Positions 62,340 through 64,000 of a stretch of 64,000 nucleotides of DNA are shown here, in pieces (the first letter of the stretch is position 1; each line of letters begins with the position of its first letter). The position numbers were made by a program, and so were the translations under genes. The notes beneath the pieces are model-generated. The model had not been told where the DNA came from, searched no databases, and saw nothing but the letters and a program-made list of their open reading frames with translations. The stretch comes from Helopsaltes ochotensis (taxonomy: Eukaryota > Chordata > Aves > Passeriformes > Locustellidae): assembly GCA_013400155.1 (NCBI GenBank), contig VXBM01000130.1, positions 1,135,230 through 1,199,229 on the forward strand. The letters run 5' to 3'.

Positions 62340-62990
62340 AGCAGCAACACCCGGCTGGTGTGCCTGTGTCTGTAACACAGTGAGGCTCCATTTGACACTG
62401 AGAGCTGGAACCCTGCATGCTGAAAATATCAGGCTTTCTGCTTTGACAGGTAGTGACCCTCAGATGGGCACTGCCTTTGACTTCAGGCTGTGGAAACAGC
62501 TTCCAAAGCTGAGTGATGGCACTGGAAGTGTCTGTGTGTGTAATTATAGAGAAGTGTGTAATATCACAGGGTGAAAGATTCAAGGTTTGGGGTTTTAGGA
62601 TATAGAATGTAGTAATATATATATATAAGGAACAATATGGAGGGATTTGGGCATTGCCTGATTTCCTCTTCACTTTCTTTTTTTCCTCCTTCTTCTTGGG
62701 TTTGGGTGATCCTTTCTGGTTGGTCAGTGAAAGCCCACATTGCGGACATTGAGTGATCTTTAATTAGACTCTTAATAAAAATAACTTGTGTGTTGGGTTT
62801 TAATTGGCTTTGCTCATTGTTTAAAAGTCCTTGAAACAAGTTAGAAGGGGCCAATTTCTTTGTCTTGCTAGATGGAGCTCACATCTTGTGAAACTGTAAC
62901 TTAAATAAGAAATAATAAACCACCGAGTCCACAAGATACCACCAAGCCTAGTACACCTTGCTGAACTAAAAAAGCCACAACTGAGGTACA
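62340..62990 (+). mobile_element. Possible degraded LTR of an endogenous retrovirus
   Basis: The segment reads like an LTR in plus orientation. It has a TATATATA-rich stretch at about 62613-62630, TTGGTCAGTGAAAG (62719-62732), ATTGG near 62800, and a poly(A)-signal block AAATAATAAACCACCGAGTC at about 62911-62930. That block is followed by a short U5-like sequence. The overall order resembles avian ERVL-type LTRs as I remember them. No TG...CA termini with matching target duplication, primer-binding site or internal coding sequence could be established. Bounds are rough, and it may be a non-LTR unique sequence. Confidence 0.33.
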
Positions 62991-63454
62991 ATTACATTCT
63001 TGGGAACCATACTGAAAAATTTGAAAGATAAGAGAAGATTATATTCACTCTCAAGGATTGAAACTAAGAGAAATTTAATTGAATCGGTATTGTGCTTCAC
63101 AGTGTTGTGGTAACAGAAGGTTCACTTCTGAATTCTCCTTTGAAACAGAGTACACATTGATGTTAGCAGTTGATGAAGGAAGGGAACTTCTAAAATTTAT
63201 TTCTGAGACAGCAGGAACTTGGGTTTGCAGTTAAGACATAGGATATGGTCTTCCTCCACCACCACCACCACCTTCTCTCTATTTTATTAATAAAAAGCCT
63301 GAATCTTTGCCTCCATTACATCTAAAGAGATGAGACAGAGTACCCTGGATGCTCCCACATGATTACAAATATCAGCCAATCAGAGAGGAAAAAACACTCT
63401 AGAAAATCCCAAGCTTTCCACATTTAGCTGGATTATGAATAAATGATTACAGAA
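62991..63454. other. Unique non-coding DNA
   Basis: AT-rich sequence with one small trinucleotide repeat at 63256-63272. No gene. Confidence 0.5.
63256..63272. repeat. (CCA)n microsatellite
   Basis: Just under six CCA units without interruption. Confidence 0.9.
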
Positions 63455-63912
63455 ATAGAACCACAAAATTACAGAATCTCATTTGGATTGGAAAGGAACT
63501 TAAAGGTCATCTGGTTCCAACTACCTCATCATGGATAGATGCCTTCTACCAGACCGGGTTGCTCAAAGCCCCATCCAGCCTGCCCTTGAACATTTTTAGG
63601 GACTGAGCATCCGCAACTTCTCTGGGCAACCTGTTCCAGCGCCTCACCACCCTCACATAAAGAATTTCCACATAATATCTAACTCAAAACCACATTCTTT
63701 CAGTTTAAAGCTACTCTTTGTGTCCTATCACTATCTGTCCAGACAGAAAATCTCCGGCTCTTGTAAGCCCCTGGCCAATACAAGGGCTCCCCAGAGCCTT
63801 TTCGTCTCTATGTTGAACAGCCCCAACTTGCTCATCTTGTGTTCATTGGAGAGCTGCTCAAGCCCTGTTATCATCTTCATGACCTTCCCCCAAACTCATT
63901 CCAGCAGCACAG
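63455..63912 (-). mobile_element. CR1 LINE 3' fragment with tail
   Basis: On the minus strand the fragment covers the CR1 ORF2 end and 3' UTR. The block GGGCAACCTGTTCCAGCGCC and the adjoining CTCACCACCCTCACATAAAG (plus strand, about 63624-63663) are diagnostic of CR1 3' regions. The tail at 63455-63480 consists of decayed repeats of GATTCTGTAATTTTGTGG type. The 5' truncation is near 63912. It is related to the copy at 18711-19660 and lies in the same orientation. Confidence 0.93.
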
Positions 63913-64000
63913 TGGCAAGGTGAAAAAGCAGGAGCTGTTCTTTGGCACAGAGTGGCCCAGGATAAGGCTTTGACTTGTGCATACATTTTTTTACTCGCCT
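63913..64000. other. Unique non-coding DNA to the window edge
   Basis: Nothing recognisable in the last 88 bases. Confidence 0.5.

Noticed and set aside
1..64000. tRNA genes, other structured RNA genes and CRISPR arrays
   Set aside because: No B-box-like GGTTCGAATCC with a matching cloverleaf was seen, no U-snRNA or 7SK text was recognised, and there are no spaced identical direct repeats. A covariance-model scan could still find something I cannot see by eye.

Overview
The window looks like non-coding vertebrate DNA, most probably from a bird. The evidence is that the recognisable interspersed repeats are mainly CR1 LINE fragments of avian type. They carry the CR1 reverse-transcriptase C-terminal signature and, where the tail survives, the short 3' repeat of the ATTCTGTG kind. 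Repeats are sparse, the background is AT-rich and CpG-poor, and there are no dense SINE or L1 insertions. I would guess a neoavian bird, possibly a songbird, but the sequence I can read does not settle the species.

No protein-coding gene, tRNA, rRNA, snRNA or CRISPR array can be supported. Every open frame is short (147 codons at most). Each either lacks recognisable protein features, sits antisense to or inside a LINE, or is created by a simple repeat. The stretch is best read as an intergenic desert or the inside of a very large intron.

Layout. 1-11 kb: AT-rich unique DNA with an 87-base T run (1065-1151) and an A/C-rich tract whose minus strand is G-quadruplex-like (5850-5962). 11.2-11.8 kb: CR1 fragment, minus strand, without its 3' tail. 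16.0-16.8 kb: (TTTC)n tract and an old MIR-like SINE. 18.7-19.7 kb: CR1, minus strand, with 3' tail. 22.4-23.5 kb: TG/TA microsatellite, a perfect 23-nt palindrome and a 276-bp uninterrupted (AGAGG)n array. 34-37.2 kb: two more MIR-like remnants around a CTCF-like site. 46.9 kb: A38. 47.4-48.6 kb: the longest CR1, plus strand, with a dead reverse transcriptase. 54-55.2 kb: unique segment with CpG clustering and SOX/POU-like motifs, a plausible regulatory element. 60.1 kb: perfect 17-bp hairpin. 62.3-63 kb: possible degraded LTR. 63.5-63.9 kb: CR1, minus strand, with tail.

Nothing here amounts to a clear undescribed biological system. The items most worth checking are the pure AGAGG array, the perfect hairpins, the candidate regulatory segments near 35.4, 54-55 and 62 kb, and the possible LTR at 62.3-63 kb. 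All family assignments were made by eye against remembered consensus features, without any database search.
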